Assembly (NCBI RefSeq): GCF_009821115.1
Contig: NZ_VYTY01000004.1
Span: 1-64,000 of the forward strand
Direction of reading: 5' to 3'
DNA: 64,000 nucleotides
Source of the DNA: Nitrincola alkalisediminis
GTDB lineage: Bacteria > Pseudomonadota > Gammaproteobacteria > Pseudomonadales > Balneatricaceae
Part shown: positions 28,501-35,601 of the stretch, piece after piece
How positions within the stretch are numbered: the stretch's first letter is position 1
How the letters are laid out: each line of letters starts with the position of its first letter
Made by a program: the position numbers and the translations under genes
The notes under the pieces: model-generated
The model's input: only the letters and a program-made list of their open reading frames with translations
What the model was told of the DNA's origin: nothing
Database searches by the model: none

Positions 28501-28825
28501 CGTCAGGGTACTTAAACGGAAACGCTTGCGCATAGTCTTCAATAAAAAAGTCGAAGGGGTTGATAACCGTCATAGGGGCGATTAGCTCAACATCGACATG
28601 CAAATGCGTCACCTTCTCTGGAAACACCAATCGAGCTAGATGGTTTCCAAAGGGATCTTGCTGCCAATTTATAAAGTATTCACCACCTGAGACTTTGAGT
28701 GAATAGGCATCAATCGGAGTACGACTGTGTGGGGCCGGTCTGAGGCGCACCAAGTGAGGCGAAAGGTTGACGGGTCTGTCGAAGTCGTAACGGGTAGAGT
28801 GCTTCAGTGCAACACGTATGGTCAT
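25505..28825 (-). CDS. Transglutaminase/DUF2126 protein
   Basis: 1106 aa from ATG at 28825; the frame continues upstream to a GTG at 28888, but that lies on the sigma-54 promoter and the family begins MTIRVAL. Residues 1-80 match the transglutaminase N-terminal domain. The core has C180 (QGSCRDSAW), H229 (LHAWTE) and D245 (GLDPTSG), a full catalytic triad. From about residue 300 to the end is DUF2126, a region always found with this family. It is the first gene of the minus-strand peptide-ligation set and is read from a predicted sigma-54 promoter 47 bases upstream. Confidence 0.9.
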   Translation of the reverse strand: MTIRVALKHSTRYDFDRPVNLSPHLVRLRPAPHSRTPIDAYSLKVSGGEYFINWQQDPFGNHLARLVFPEKVTHLHVDVELIAPMTVINPFDFFIEDYAQAFPFKYPDGLKKELIPYLEITESGPLLTQWLSEVADKPTPMVDFLVAINQRLEQDIDYLIRMEPGVQTAEETLTKAQGSCRDSAWLMVQILRHLGLAARFVSGYLIQLTADVKALDGPSGTEVDFTDLHAWTEVFIPGAGWVGLDPTSGLFAGEGHIPLAATPEPSSAAPITGLSDKCEVEFDFEMSVTRVHEDPRVTKPYTDEQWSKIEALGDYVDERIEANDLRLTMGGEPTFVSIDDMDAPEWNTEAQGPNKRRLAEGLLKRLRPHFAPGSLIHYQQGKWYPGEPLPRWALACYWRKDGLPVWKNDSLLADMYKDYSVTPDIAKSFTTRLAKRIGVAEKWIIPCFEDAYYYLWLERQQPVDIDLRKEDLKDDENRARLARLLERGLDEITGFTLPLNRSPSTLKWQSGPWPIRRESLYLIPGDSPMGLRLPLSALPFAGRDDTQHPTSLFEHQAPLADMHGEVASRYSDLQAKQTGGPYTPTPLKQDIQEQTPDSADGPIIHTALCVEPREGKLFVFMPPLPRLEDYLELLAHIEKTAAELTLPICVEGYPPPSDNRLEKFLITPDPGVIEVNIMPSKTWRQLVSRTQCLYEEARLARLGTEKFMLDGRHTGTGGGNHVTLGGETPSDSPFLRRPDLLASMITFWQHHPSLSYLFAGMFLGPTSQAPRIDEARHEALYELEIAFQQMPVGEIPQPWIVDRLLRNLLTDITGNTHRAEFCIDKLYSPDSPTGRLGLVELRGFEMPPHAQMSLMQQLLIRALVARFSETPYRKPLVRWGTALHDRWLLPHYLWEDLKDVLHDLHEHGFDFDPSWFESFLEFRFPQYGQVIYDQVQIELRQAIEPWHVLGEEVSGGGTARYVDSSVERLQVKLFGYNPARHILTCNGRRVPLQPTGVNSEAVAGIRYRAWQPPSALHPMIPVHAPLVFDLVDTWNQRSLGGCIYHVSHPAGRNYEDFPVNANAAESRRLSRFWAQGHTQGKMDIGVETIQPEYPHTLDLRRDHRPK

Positions 28826-28871
28826 CGTCTTAATCCGGTCAATGATCGTTAAGTAAGTATAGTGAACGAAC

Positions 28872-28887
28872 AGCAATTGATATGCCA
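28872..28887 (-). promoter_or_regulatory. Sigma-54 promoter for the minus-strand transglutaminase operon
   Basis: On the minus strand the sequence reads TGGCA-N6-TTGCT. The GG-N10-GC spacing is exact (28886-28885 and 28874-28873). It matches the consensus TGGCACGNNNNTTGCW except at the C and G after TGGCA. Transcription would start near 28861, about 36 bases before the ATG at 28825. Confidence 0.7.
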
Positions 28888-28998
28888 CTTATACTGCCTA
28901 TTTATGTAATTCATAGTGAATTCTGAATAAAGGTAGAAAAAATAGGCTCACACGAACTATAGTCTAAAAACAACGACACATAGGTTTAGATATATTTC

Positions 28999-29015
28999 TG
29001 CACTGTTTTGGTGCT
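28999..29015. promoter_or_regulatory. NtrC-like binding site shared by both operons
   Basis: The 17-mer TGCACTGTTTTGGTGCT agrees with the NtrC consensus TGCACTATATTGGTGCA at 14 of 17 positions, with both half-sites intact. It lies about 87 bases from the plus-strand -24 element and about 112 bases from the minus-strand one, normal enhancer distances. The same motif is found upstream of ntrB at 39302. Confidence 0.7.
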
Positions 29016-29031
29016 TATGCTGGGTTTTTTG

Positions 29032-29048
29032 ATGAGCATTATGGTGCA
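29032..29048. promoter_or_regulatory. Weaker NtrC half-site
   Basis: ATGAGCATTATGGTGCA keeps the right half (ATGGTGCA) of the NtrC motif but only 10 of 17 positions overall. It lies 16 bases after the stronger site, so the two could bind cooperating NtrC dimers. Alone it would not be convincing. Confidence 0.4.
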
Positions 29049-29099
29049 CAAATACAAGCGGTAGCGAAAAAACGCACATCCATATCAACAAAATAACGG

Positions 29100-29116
29100 T
29101 TGGTATGGCAATTGCT
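29100..29116 (+). promoter_or_regulatory. Sigma-54 promoter for the plus-strand ATP-grasp operon
   Basis: TTGGTATGGCAATTGCT has GG at 29102-29103 and GC at 29114-29115, exactly 10 bases apart, with intact TTGCT. It departs from YTGGCACG at two positions (T for C twice). Transcription would start near 29127, about 30 bases before the ATG at 29158. Confidence 0.6.
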
Positions 29117-29157
29117 AATATTCTTGTAACATCTACAAATAGAACGGAATGCATGCC

Positions 29158-30615
29158 ATGAGTAAAGTAAACTGGCAAAATTACGCGTGTAATGGCTTTT
29201 ACGATGAGCTACTTGCAGGGCCTGGGCAACCGCGAGATGTTTCTCGGATGTTGTGTGAGTATTTAGCACAGTTGGATGCACGTGAATTAGCCGATCATAA
29301 AACGGCGGTTGATGTTGCAATTCAAATGATGGGGATCACCTTTACGGTGTACACCGAAGGCAGCATGATTGATCGCGCTTGGCCTTTTGATATTGTTCCA
29401 AGAATCATTCCTCTAGACGAGTGGCAACGAACCTCTGCAGGATTAAAGCAGCGTGTGCAGGCACTCAATATGTTCATTGATGATCTCTATCATGATCAGA
29501 AGATTGTCAAAGATGGTGTGTTTCCAGCAGAAGTGCTAGCGCAGTCCGTTAACTTCCGACCCCAGTGTGTGGGGATTACACCGCCGCACCGTGTTTGGGC
29601 ACACATTTGTGGCTCTGATTTAGTCAGAGACAAGGATGGAACGCTCTACGTCCTAGAAGATAATTTACGAGTGCCGTCGGGCGTGTCGTACATGCTTGAA
29701 AATCGCAACGTCACCAAGCGTGTATTGCCTGAGTTATTTGCAACTGGGCGGATACAACCGGTTGATGATTACACCGATCAGCTATATGACATGCTAGCCT
29801 CTATGTCGCCAAGACCTGGAGATGATCCACAAATCGTCGTTCTAACCCCGGGTATCTATAACTCCGCGTATTTTGAGCATTCATATTTAGCTCAACAAAT
29901 GGGAGTGGAGTTGGTTGAAGGCAGCGACTTGGTGGTAGGTGAAGACGACTGCGTGTACATGCGTACCGTGGACGGTTTGCAACGAGTTGACGTCATTTAT
30001 CGCCGTATTGACGACATGTTCTTAGACCCTGAAGCCTTTAATCCTGATTCAATGTTAGGTGTCCCGGGCCTGATGCGGGCGTGGCGCAGTGGTAAAGTGG
30101 CTTTAGCCAATGCGCCAGGAGCGGGGGTTGCAGATGATAAGGTCGTGTATGCCTTTGTTCCTGAGATTATACGCTACTATCTCGATCAAGAGCCTCTCTT
30201 GCCGAATGTGCCGAGCTATCTGTGTATGTTCGAAGATGATCGCAAGTATGTGTTGGATAATCTCGACAAGCTAGTTGTAAAACCTGCGAATGAGTCGGGT
30301 GGTTATGGCATGTTGATTGGTCCTCACTCCACTAAAAAAGAGCGAAAAGTGTTCGCTGACTTAATTAATGCCAATCCGCGTAATTATATGGCGCAGCCTA
30401 CGTTATCTTTATCAACCGCTCCGACCTTGTGTGATGAAGGAATGGAGCCGCGTCATGTTGACTTGCGTCCCTTTATTCTGTCGGGTGGTCAGTCTACCTA
30501 TGTGACCATGGGCGGACTCACGCGTGTGGCAATGACCAAAGGATCCTTGGTGGTCAATTCCTCACAAGGTGGGGGTAGCAAAGATACTTGGATTGTCGAT
30601 ACTAAGAGGGGTTGA
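29158..30615 (+). CDS. Circularly permuted type 2 ATP-grasp ligase
   Basis: 485 aa from ATG at 29158, with cgga about 10 bases upstream; the ATG at 29149 would add three residues. The family-typical NWQNYACNGFYDELLAGPGQ opens the protein. Nucleotide-site features are kept: YVLEDNLRVPSGVSYMLENR and the glycine-rich KPANESGGYGMLIGP, then SQGGGSKDTW near the C terminus. Such proteins are predicted to join amines to carboxylates using ATP, probably forming peptides with the adjacent alpha-E protein. Three bases separate it from that gene. Confidence 0.92.
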   Translation: MSKVNWQNYACNGFYDELLAGPGQPRDVSRMLCEYLAQLDARELADHKTAVDVAIQMMGITFTVYTEGSMIDRAWPFDIVPRIIPLDEWQRTSAGLKQRVQALNMFIDDLYHDQKIVKDGVFPAEVLAQSVNFRPQCVGITPPHRVWAHICGSDLVRDKDGTLYVLEDNLRVPSGVSYMLENRNVTKRVLPELFATGRIQPVDDYTDQLYDMLASMSPRPGDDPQIVVLTPGIYNSAYFEHSYLAQQMGVELVEGSDLVVGEDDCVYMRTVDGLQRVDVIYRRIDDMFLDPEAFNPDSMLGVPGLMRAWRSGKVALANAPGAGVADDKVVYAFVPEIIRYYLDQEPLLPNVPSYLCMFEDDRKYVLDNLDKLVVKPANESGGYGMLIGPHSTKKERKVFADLINANPRNYMAQPTLSLSTAPTLCDEGMEPRHVDLRPFILSGGQSTYVTMGGLTRVAMTKGSLVVNSSQGGGSKDTWIVDTKRG

Positions 30616-30618
30616 GTT

Positions 30619-31602
30619 ATGTTATCAAGAGTTGCCGAAAGTGTGTATTGGATGGCTCGCTACCTCGAACGTGCGGAAGATACAGCACGGCTGATTAGTG
30701 TTAACAGTCATTTATTGTTGGACTTCCCTAAAGCAACCCGCTTGGGCTGGTCGTCTTTAGTGACCATTACGAGCAGTGATGCGGTGTTTGACAAGTACTA
30801 TACAGAGAGAGATGAGGCCAGTGTGCTCAGCTTCTTCTGTGGAGATCGTCGATACAGTGGATCGATTGTTTCGTCACTTGCCGCTGCGCGAGAAAACTTG
30901 AGAACAACGCGTGATGTGATGCCTCAGCGTATTTGGGAGGAGGTGAATCAGCTTTTCTTAGCCATCAGTCATCAAGTTGAAGCTGGGATTACGCCCAGAA
31001 ATCGCGATGCGTTTTTGAATAGAGTCATTCGCAGTTGTGAGACTGTGAATGGGATGATTGAGGGGACGTTGAGCTATACGCAGGTGAGAACCTTTCTGCA
31101 GTTGGGGCGTTCGATTGAGCGGGCGGACATGACAACGCGGATTATTGATGTTCGTTCAGAAAATTTATTGCCGCGCACGCCGGATGAAATGACGCCCTTT
31201 GAAACCTTGCAATGGGTGAGCGTTTTGAAGTCGTTAACAGGCTTTCAGATGTACCGTCAACATGTGCGGTTGCGCGTGAGAGGGCCGGATGTACTTCGTT
31301 TCTTATTGCAGGATGTGCGCTTCCCTCGCGCAGTTGCATGTGCGTTAACTCAAGTTTGTGCCGAGCTGAGCCAGCTTCCTGGTCATCTGCGCGCATTAAC
31401 GGCAGCACAAAACTGTTTGGCGCATATCACCAGTGCAGACATTCCTCTTTTGTCTTCAGAGCCGGATCAGCTGCATCAGTACATCGATCAATTACAAATT
31501 GATTTTTTGGACATTCACGATGCTGTTGTCGACACTTGGTTCACTCTATTGCATGAAAAGGAAATTGTTGCACAGTTAGCGCAAACTCAAACGCAAAACT
31601 GA
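30619..31602 (+). CDS. Alpha-E domain protein (DUF403)
   Basis: 327 aa, all helical, starting MLSRVAESVYWMARYLERAE, the standard alpha-E start. It is the partner of the ATP-grasp ligase 3 bases upstream and corresponds to the C-terminal part of the fusion at 22811. Alpha-E proteins always accompany these ligases and are thought to scaffold or bind a peptide product; no activity is known. A stem-loop follows the gene. Confidence 0.9.
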   Translation: MLSRVAESVYWMARYLERAEDTARLISVNSHLLLDFPKATRLGWSSLVTITSSDAVFDKYYTERDEASVLSFFCGDRRYSGSIVSSLAAARENLRTTRDVMPQRIWEEVNQLFLAISHQVEAGITPRNRDAFLNRVIRSCETVNGMIEGTLSYTQVRTFLQLGRSIERADMTTRIIDVRSENLLPRTPDEMTPFETLQWVSVLKSLTGFQMYRQHVRLRVRGPDVLRFLLQDVRFPRAVACALTQVCAELSQLPGHLRALTAAQNCLAHITSADIPLLSSEPDQLHQYIDQLQIDFLDIHDAVVDTWFTLLHEKEIVAQLAQTQTQN

Positions 31603-31620
31603 ACGCATCTGACTCACAAT

Positions 31621-31646
31621 ATCTGGCACTCATCCGAGTGCCAGAT
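31621..31646 (+). terminator. Stem-loop after the ATP-grasp/alpha-E operon
   Basis: A perfect 11-bp stem, atctggcactc (31621-31631) with gagtgccagat (31636-31646), and a 4-base loop. There is no clean T-run (ttcaaga follows), so it may stabilise the transcript end rather than terminate it on its own. Confidence 0.5.
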
Positions 31647-31725
31647 TCAAGAATCTATCGACAACGCAGCGAACCCCCTTCAAAATACACCTTTATTATT
31701 TCAGGACAATGACAGAGGGTAAGGA

Positions 31726-32379
31726 ATGTCGCAGGCTTTGATCAGTATCAAATATTCAATTTTGAGCTTTTTGGGTTTAATCGCTGGGCTGTTATGGTCA
31801 CCCTTGGCCGTGTATCTGGATATCGTGGTGATTGGTCATGGTATGCCTGAACAAGGCGTCACGGAGATTAGCCAAACGATTTTTATTGGGTTATCCGCAA
31901 TTATTTTTTATAAGCTGATGTGGATGATGCCTGAACAACGTGGCTTTTCGGTGCTGGTGGCGGGTTTATTTCTTTGTATGTTTATTCGCGAGCAGGATGC
32001 GCTGTTGGATATGATGCAACCGGGTTTATGGCAATATTTGGTTGCAGGTGTTGCCGTGTGCTCAATCTTAGTGGCCTGTTTTTGGCGCAAAAACCTCTGG
32101 GTGTCGATGGCTGAGGCGGCAAAATCCTATCCATTTGCGTATGTTTTGACTGGAATCGCATTGCTGTTGTTTTTTAGCCGAGTGTTCGGAACGGGTGCGC
32201 TCTGGGAAGCGATTTTTATGCACGATTTTGATCGTTCGGCGCCAAGATTGGTTAAAAACACGATACAGGAAGGTATTGAACTCGCCGCCTATGCGTTCAT
32301 TTTGTATGGGAGTCTTTTGTATCATTGGGAGCAAAAATCGGTTGGTGTTCAGCAAGCGCAGAAAGAAAAACATTCTTAA
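31726..32379 (+). CDS. Conserved membrane protein, unknown function
   Basis: 217 aa, not recognised. Six hydrophobic segments can be drawn (about 9-33, 48-66, 72-88, 101-120, 136-153, 182-199). Polar motifs sit between them: FIREQDALLD (86-95), FSRVFGTGALWEAI and NTIQEGIELAAYAFILYGS, whose charged residues (E, D, R) in or near membrane helices suggest a conserved function. The C-terminal tail is charged and cytoplasmic. Its ATG has gggtaagga directly upstream. It is not obviously part of the ligase operon, which ends 123 bases before. Confidence 0.7.
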   Translation: MSQALISIKYSILSFLGLIAGLLWSPLAVYLDIVVIGHGMPEQGVTEISQTIFIGLSAIIFYKLMWMMPEQRGFSVLVAGLFLCMFIREQDALLDMMQPGLWQYLVAGVAVCSILVACFWRKNLWVSMAEAAKSYPFAYVLTGIALLLFFSRVFGTGALWEAIFMHDFDRSAPRLVKNTIQEGIELAAYAFILYGSLLYHWEQKSVGVQQAQKEKHS

Positions 32380-32430
32380 ATGTTTGTTTGACGGTTCATT
32401 TGATTAGACCTGCCTTTCGCGTATTTTTAA

Positions 32431-32472
32431 AAAAAGCCGTGTCCATTTTTTAAAATGACGACACGGCTTTTT
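32431..32472. terminator. Bidirectional intrinsic terminator
   Basis: AAAAAGCCGTGTC (32431-32443) pairs with GACACGGCTTTTT (32460-32472), leaving a 16-base loop. The A-run on one side and T-run on the other let it end both the plus-strand membrane gene and the minus-strand symporter gene. Confidence 0.88.
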
Positions 32473-32487
32473 GGCCTAGAGTAAAAC

Positions 32488-33930
32488 TTAATTGGCTTTG
32501 TTATTCACCATAAAAGAGCGACCGGCTGTAAACGCACCAATAATTAGGACTGAACCCACGGCAGGGATCAGGTAACCTTCGACTTGTGGAATGGTTCGTA
32601 AAAACACGAACGCAACCGCTGTTGGGGCAATAAATCTGACCAAGAACTGCCAAACTTTGAACCACTGATCATTGGTGGCCATTTCCCGAATCACTTCATC
32701 ACGGCTCAACGCCCAGCCTGCAAACAAGGCAATCAGTAACCCGCCCAACGGCATTAGAATGTTTGTTACAAACTCTAACACATCAAAGGGTGAGCGATTA
32801 AACAGCGTATGGGTAATGGTGCCTTCTGACCAAATATTGAAGCTAAATACGGTCACTAAGCCCAGCAACCAACAGCCAGCAATCATAATGCCAACGGCTG
32901 TAGGGCGGCTTAAACCGTACTTTTCAACCAGGAATGCAGCCACGGGCTCGACAAGCGAGATGGCAGAGGTCAAGGCAGCACCGATCACTAAAATGAAGAA
33001 GATTCCCCCTAATAGAATACCGCCAGGTAGGTCAGCAAAAGCGATAGGCAGTGTGACGAACATCAAGCCAGGTCCTTGTCCTGCTTCCATCCCGCTGCCA
33101 AAGACCAAGGCAAAAATTGCAATACCTGCCAATAAGGCAATGACGGTATCGACGACAGCAATCGAAATTGCCGTGCGTGTTAGGGAGGCTTCACTGGACA
33201 TGTAGGCACCATAGGCCATGATTGCACCCATGCCTAAGCTCAAGGTGAAGAACGACTGCCCCATGGCTTGTAACCAGCCTTCAAGGCTTAGATCCGATAG
33301 ATTGAACGTGAACAAAAACTTCATGGCTGCCACCGCGTCACCTGCGATAATGCCATAGGCAAGTACAATCAGCAGGATGAAGAACAGGGCTGGCATCATA
33401 AAGCGTAATCCGCTTTCAATTCCTTTATGGATACCCATGCCGACAATCGCACCCGAGGCGAGAATGAACAGGGTGTGGTAGAGCAGGAGAAGACCAGGTG
33501 ATGCGAGAAGGTCGCCAAATGCAGCCCCGATCGTTTCAGAACTGGCTCCGCTCAAGGATCCTGAAAACATAAGTCCAGTGTAGTGAATCGCCCAGCCAGC
33601 AATGACCGAGTAGAAGCTTAGGATAATGAAGGCCGCTGCTGCACCCATCCAGCCGATAATTTGCCAGTTGGAGCTAGTGCCATGAGATTTGGTGAGGTAC
33701 TTCATACCCATGATTGGGCTTTTACGACTTGCACGACCGAGTAAGCTTTCAGCAATCAGGATGGGAATGCCCACCACGGCAATGGTGAGTGCATAAATGA
33801 GTATGAAGGCTCCGCCACCATTCTCGCCTGTTAAGTATGGGAAACGCCAGAGATTCCCGAGGCCGACAGCCGAGCCAACGGCGGCAAGCAGAAAGGTCCC
33901 CTTATGGGTCCAAATTTTAGGTGAGCTCAT
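32488..33930 (-). CDS. Sodium-dependent neurotransmitter:sodium symporter family transporter
   Basis: 480 aa, about 12 TM segments. The NSS family signature GSAVGLGNLWRFPYLTGENG lies at about 19-38. The family uses the Na+ gradient to import amino acids or amines; bacterial examples include LeuT and MhsT. Substrate is not determined by sequence. The gene ends at a bidirectional terminator and has its start 153 bases from the dtd stop, so it is probably transcribed from its own promoter. The sodium coupling fits a marine habitat. Confidence 0.92.
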   Translation of the reverse strand: MSSPKIWTHKGTFLLAAVGSAVGLGNLWRFPYLTGENGGGAFILIYALTIAVVGIPILIAESLLGRASRKSPIMGMKYLTKSHGTSSNWQIIGWMGAAAAFIILSFYSVIAGWAIHYTGLMFSGSLSGASSETIGAAFGDLLASPGLLLLYHTLFILASGAIVGMGIHKGIESGLRFMMPALFFILLIVLAYGIIAGDAVAAMKFLFTFNLSDLSLEGWLQAMGQSFFTLSLGMGAIMAYGAYMSSEASLTRTAISIAVVDTVIALLAGIAIFALVFGSGMEAGQGPGLMFVTLPIAFADLPGGILLGGIFFILVIGAALTSAISLVEPVAAFLVEKYGLSRPTAVGIMIAGCWLLGLVTVFSFNIWSEGTITHTLFNRSPFDVLEFVTNILMPLGGLLIALFAGWALSRDEVIREMATNDQWFKVWQFLVRFIAPTAVAFVFLRTIPQVEGYLIPAVGSVLIIGAFTAGRSFMVNNKAN

Positions 33931-33975
33931 AATTTTGGCTGATCCGTTATAGTTAGAGTTATATAAACTGTGTAC

Positions 33976-34016
33976 AAACCGCCGATTTTACCTTATATCA
34001 ATAGGCGGTTTTTTTT
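33976..34016 (+). terminator. Terminator-like hairpin facing the plus strand
   Basis: AAACCGCC (33976-33983) pairs with GGCGGTTT (34004-34011) and is followed by a run of T to 34016. The T-run is on the plus strand, yet both neighbours are on the minus strand. Minus-strand use for dtd is weaker because only TTTG follows the stem in that direction. Confidence 0.6.
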
Positions 34017-34083
34017 GAAATATCCAACTATAAGACAGAAAGATTTGTCTAAAGGCCAAAAAATACGAAAATTACCTAATTCT

Positions 34084-34521
34084 TTAGGTTTCGAGCAGAA
34101 AGGTGACAGGGCCGTCGTTGAGTAGCGAAACCTGCATATCGGCACCGAACTGCCCTGTTCCTATATGTTGATAGGCCGCTTGGGCGCGCTGAACAAAGTA
34201 GTCGTAAAGCGCTTCTCCTTGTTCGGGTGCTGCGCCCATTGAGAAGCCAGGCCGTAACCCTTTTTTGGTATCTGCGACGAGTGTAAACTGCGAGACAATC
34301 AAGAGTCCACCATTGACTTGCTGGACATTAAGATTCATGCGCCCAGTCTCATCGGAAAAAACGCGATAATTCAGCACCTTGTGGATCATCTTATCGGCAG
34401 ATTCTTCTGTGTCTTGCTTTTCAATCCCGAGCAGGAGGAGCAAGCCCTGATGAATGTTGCCGATGCATTCTTTATCGACATGAACGGACGCATGCTGTAC
34501 ACGTTGTATCAGGCCTTTCAT
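34084..34521 (-). CDS. dtd: D-aminoacyl-tRNA deacylase
   Basis: 145 aa, full length for the DTD family. It has [11 protein letters not shown] (SQFTL motif, residues 74-84) and NDGPVTF (the cis Gly-Pro motif region) near the C terminus. DTD removes D-amino acids mischarged onto tRNA in the cytoplasm. It lies 18 bases after the pip stop on the minus strand, so the two may be cotranscribed. Confidence 0.95.
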   Translation of the reverse strand: MKGLIQRVQHASVHVDKECIGNIHQGLLLLLGIEKQDTEESADKMIHKVLNYRVFSDETGRMNLNVQQVNGGLLIVSQFTLVADTKKGLRPGFSMGAAPEQGEALYDYFVQRAQAAYQHIGTGQFGADMQVSLLNDGPVTFLLET

Positions 34522-34539
34522 GGTGTAGTGGTTCCAAAT

Positions 34540-35490
34540 TTAGGCTTTGAGTTGAGCAAACTGATCGGTTGCTTTGATCAGGTTATCGGTTATCCCTGGT
34601 TCAAATGCCGAATGCCCTGCATCACGAATAATATTCAGTTGTGCATTCGGTAGTGCTTTGTGCAATGCAAAGGCCTGCTCGATTGGACAGACAACATCAT
34701 AACGGCCGTGGATAAGGGTTATAGGGATGTCTTGAAGAACATCGGCATTTTTAATGAGTTGGTTATCCGTCATAAAACTATTGTTAATAAAATAATGTGC
34801 TTCAATTCTTGCCATGGCTAAAGCGATGTGAGGATCTCCAAAGTGCTCGGCAATATCCGTATTTGGATGAAGGGTTGAGCAGCGGCCCTCCCATATCGAC
34901 CAAGCTTTCGCGGCGGCCATGCGCGCCAGCTCATTGTCAGAGGTTAGGCGTCGATAATAGGCCGCTAGCATATTGTCACGCTCTGCTTCGGGAATCACGC
35001 TGATATAGTCTTGCCAATAGTCTGGAAAGATTGCGCTGGCCCCTTGTTGATAAAACCAGTGGATATCCTGATGGCGGCATAGAAAAATGCCGCGCAAAAT
35101 CATACCTAGAACACGTTCGGGATGCGATTGGGCATAGGCCAGTGCCAAGGTTGATCCCCACGAGCCACCAAACAGTAGCCATTGCTCTATGTTGAGATGC
35201 TGGCGTAGGGTTTCCATGTCGCTGATTAAGTGCTGTGTGGTGTTGTTCTCTAAGCATGCATGAGGGGTGGATTGCCCGCAGCCGCGTTGATCAAACAGAA
35301 CGATTCGATAGGCTTGTGGATTAAAAAAGCATCGGTGTGCGGGTGATATTGAACCACCAGGGCCACCGTGTATAAAGACGACAGGGATGCCTTGAGGGTT
35401 GCCGCACTCCTCTACGTATAGAGTATGCTGTTCGTCGACAGCTAGGTAATGTTGAGCATAGGGACTGATTTCAGGATATAAAACCCGCAT
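34540..35490 (-). CDS. pip: Proline iminopeptidase
   Basis: 316 aa from ATG at 35490, with ggag 6 bases upstream; a GTG at 35511 is less likely and the family begins MR-LYPEI. Alpha/beta hydrolase with oxyanion-hole motif HGGPGG at 41-46, nucleophile S110 in GGSWGS, acid in GRYDVVCP and histidine in DAGHSAFEP. It releases N-terminal proline from peptides in the cytoplasm. Confidence 0.92.
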   Translation of the reverse strand: MRVLYPEISPYAQHYLAVDEQHTLYVEECGNPQGIPVVFIHGGPGGSISPAHRCFFNPQAYRIVLFDQRGCGQSTPHACLENNTTQHLISDMETLRQHLNIEQWLLFGGSWGSTLALAYAQSHPERVLGMILRGIFLCRHQDIHWFYQQGASAIFPDYWQDYISVIPEAERDNMLAAYYRRLTSDNELARMAAAKAWSIWEGRCSTLHPNTDIAEHFGDPHIALAMARIEAHYFINNSFMTDNQLIKNADVLQDIPITLIHGRYDVVCPIEQAFALHKALPNAQLNIIRDAGHSAFEPGITDNLIKATDQFAQLKA

Positions 35491-35540
35491 GGTTGGCTCC
35501 ACCGAAGACACTGATCATAGATATGTCGCATCATAACGCA

Positions 35541-35564
35541 AAAAGGCAGCCGAGGCTGCCTTTT
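35541..35564 (-). terminator. Intrinsic terminator of typA
   Basis: AAAAGGCAGCC at 35541-35551 pairs with GGCTGCCTTTT at 35554-35564. Read on the minus strand, the stem ends in five T. It lies 38 bases after the typA stop and before pip. Confidence 0.85.
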
Positions 35565-35601
35565 GGTCATGTGTCCTGCCTACGAAGGGCAGGCTCAATG
35601 A

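Larger units (their letters stand above)
28826..29157. other. Intergenic region between divergent ligase operons
   Basis: About 330 bases without a gene separate the minus-strand DUF2126 gene and the plus-strand ATP-grasp gene. It holds two oppositely facing sigma-54 -24/-12 elements, one strong and one weaker NtrC-like site, and AT-rich spacers. Nothing else, such as a small gene or RNA, was recognised. Confidence 0.7.

Noticed and set aside
28826-29157. Small open frames between the divergent ligase operons
   Set aside because: They overlap the predicted promoters and show no conserved pattern or ribosome site.
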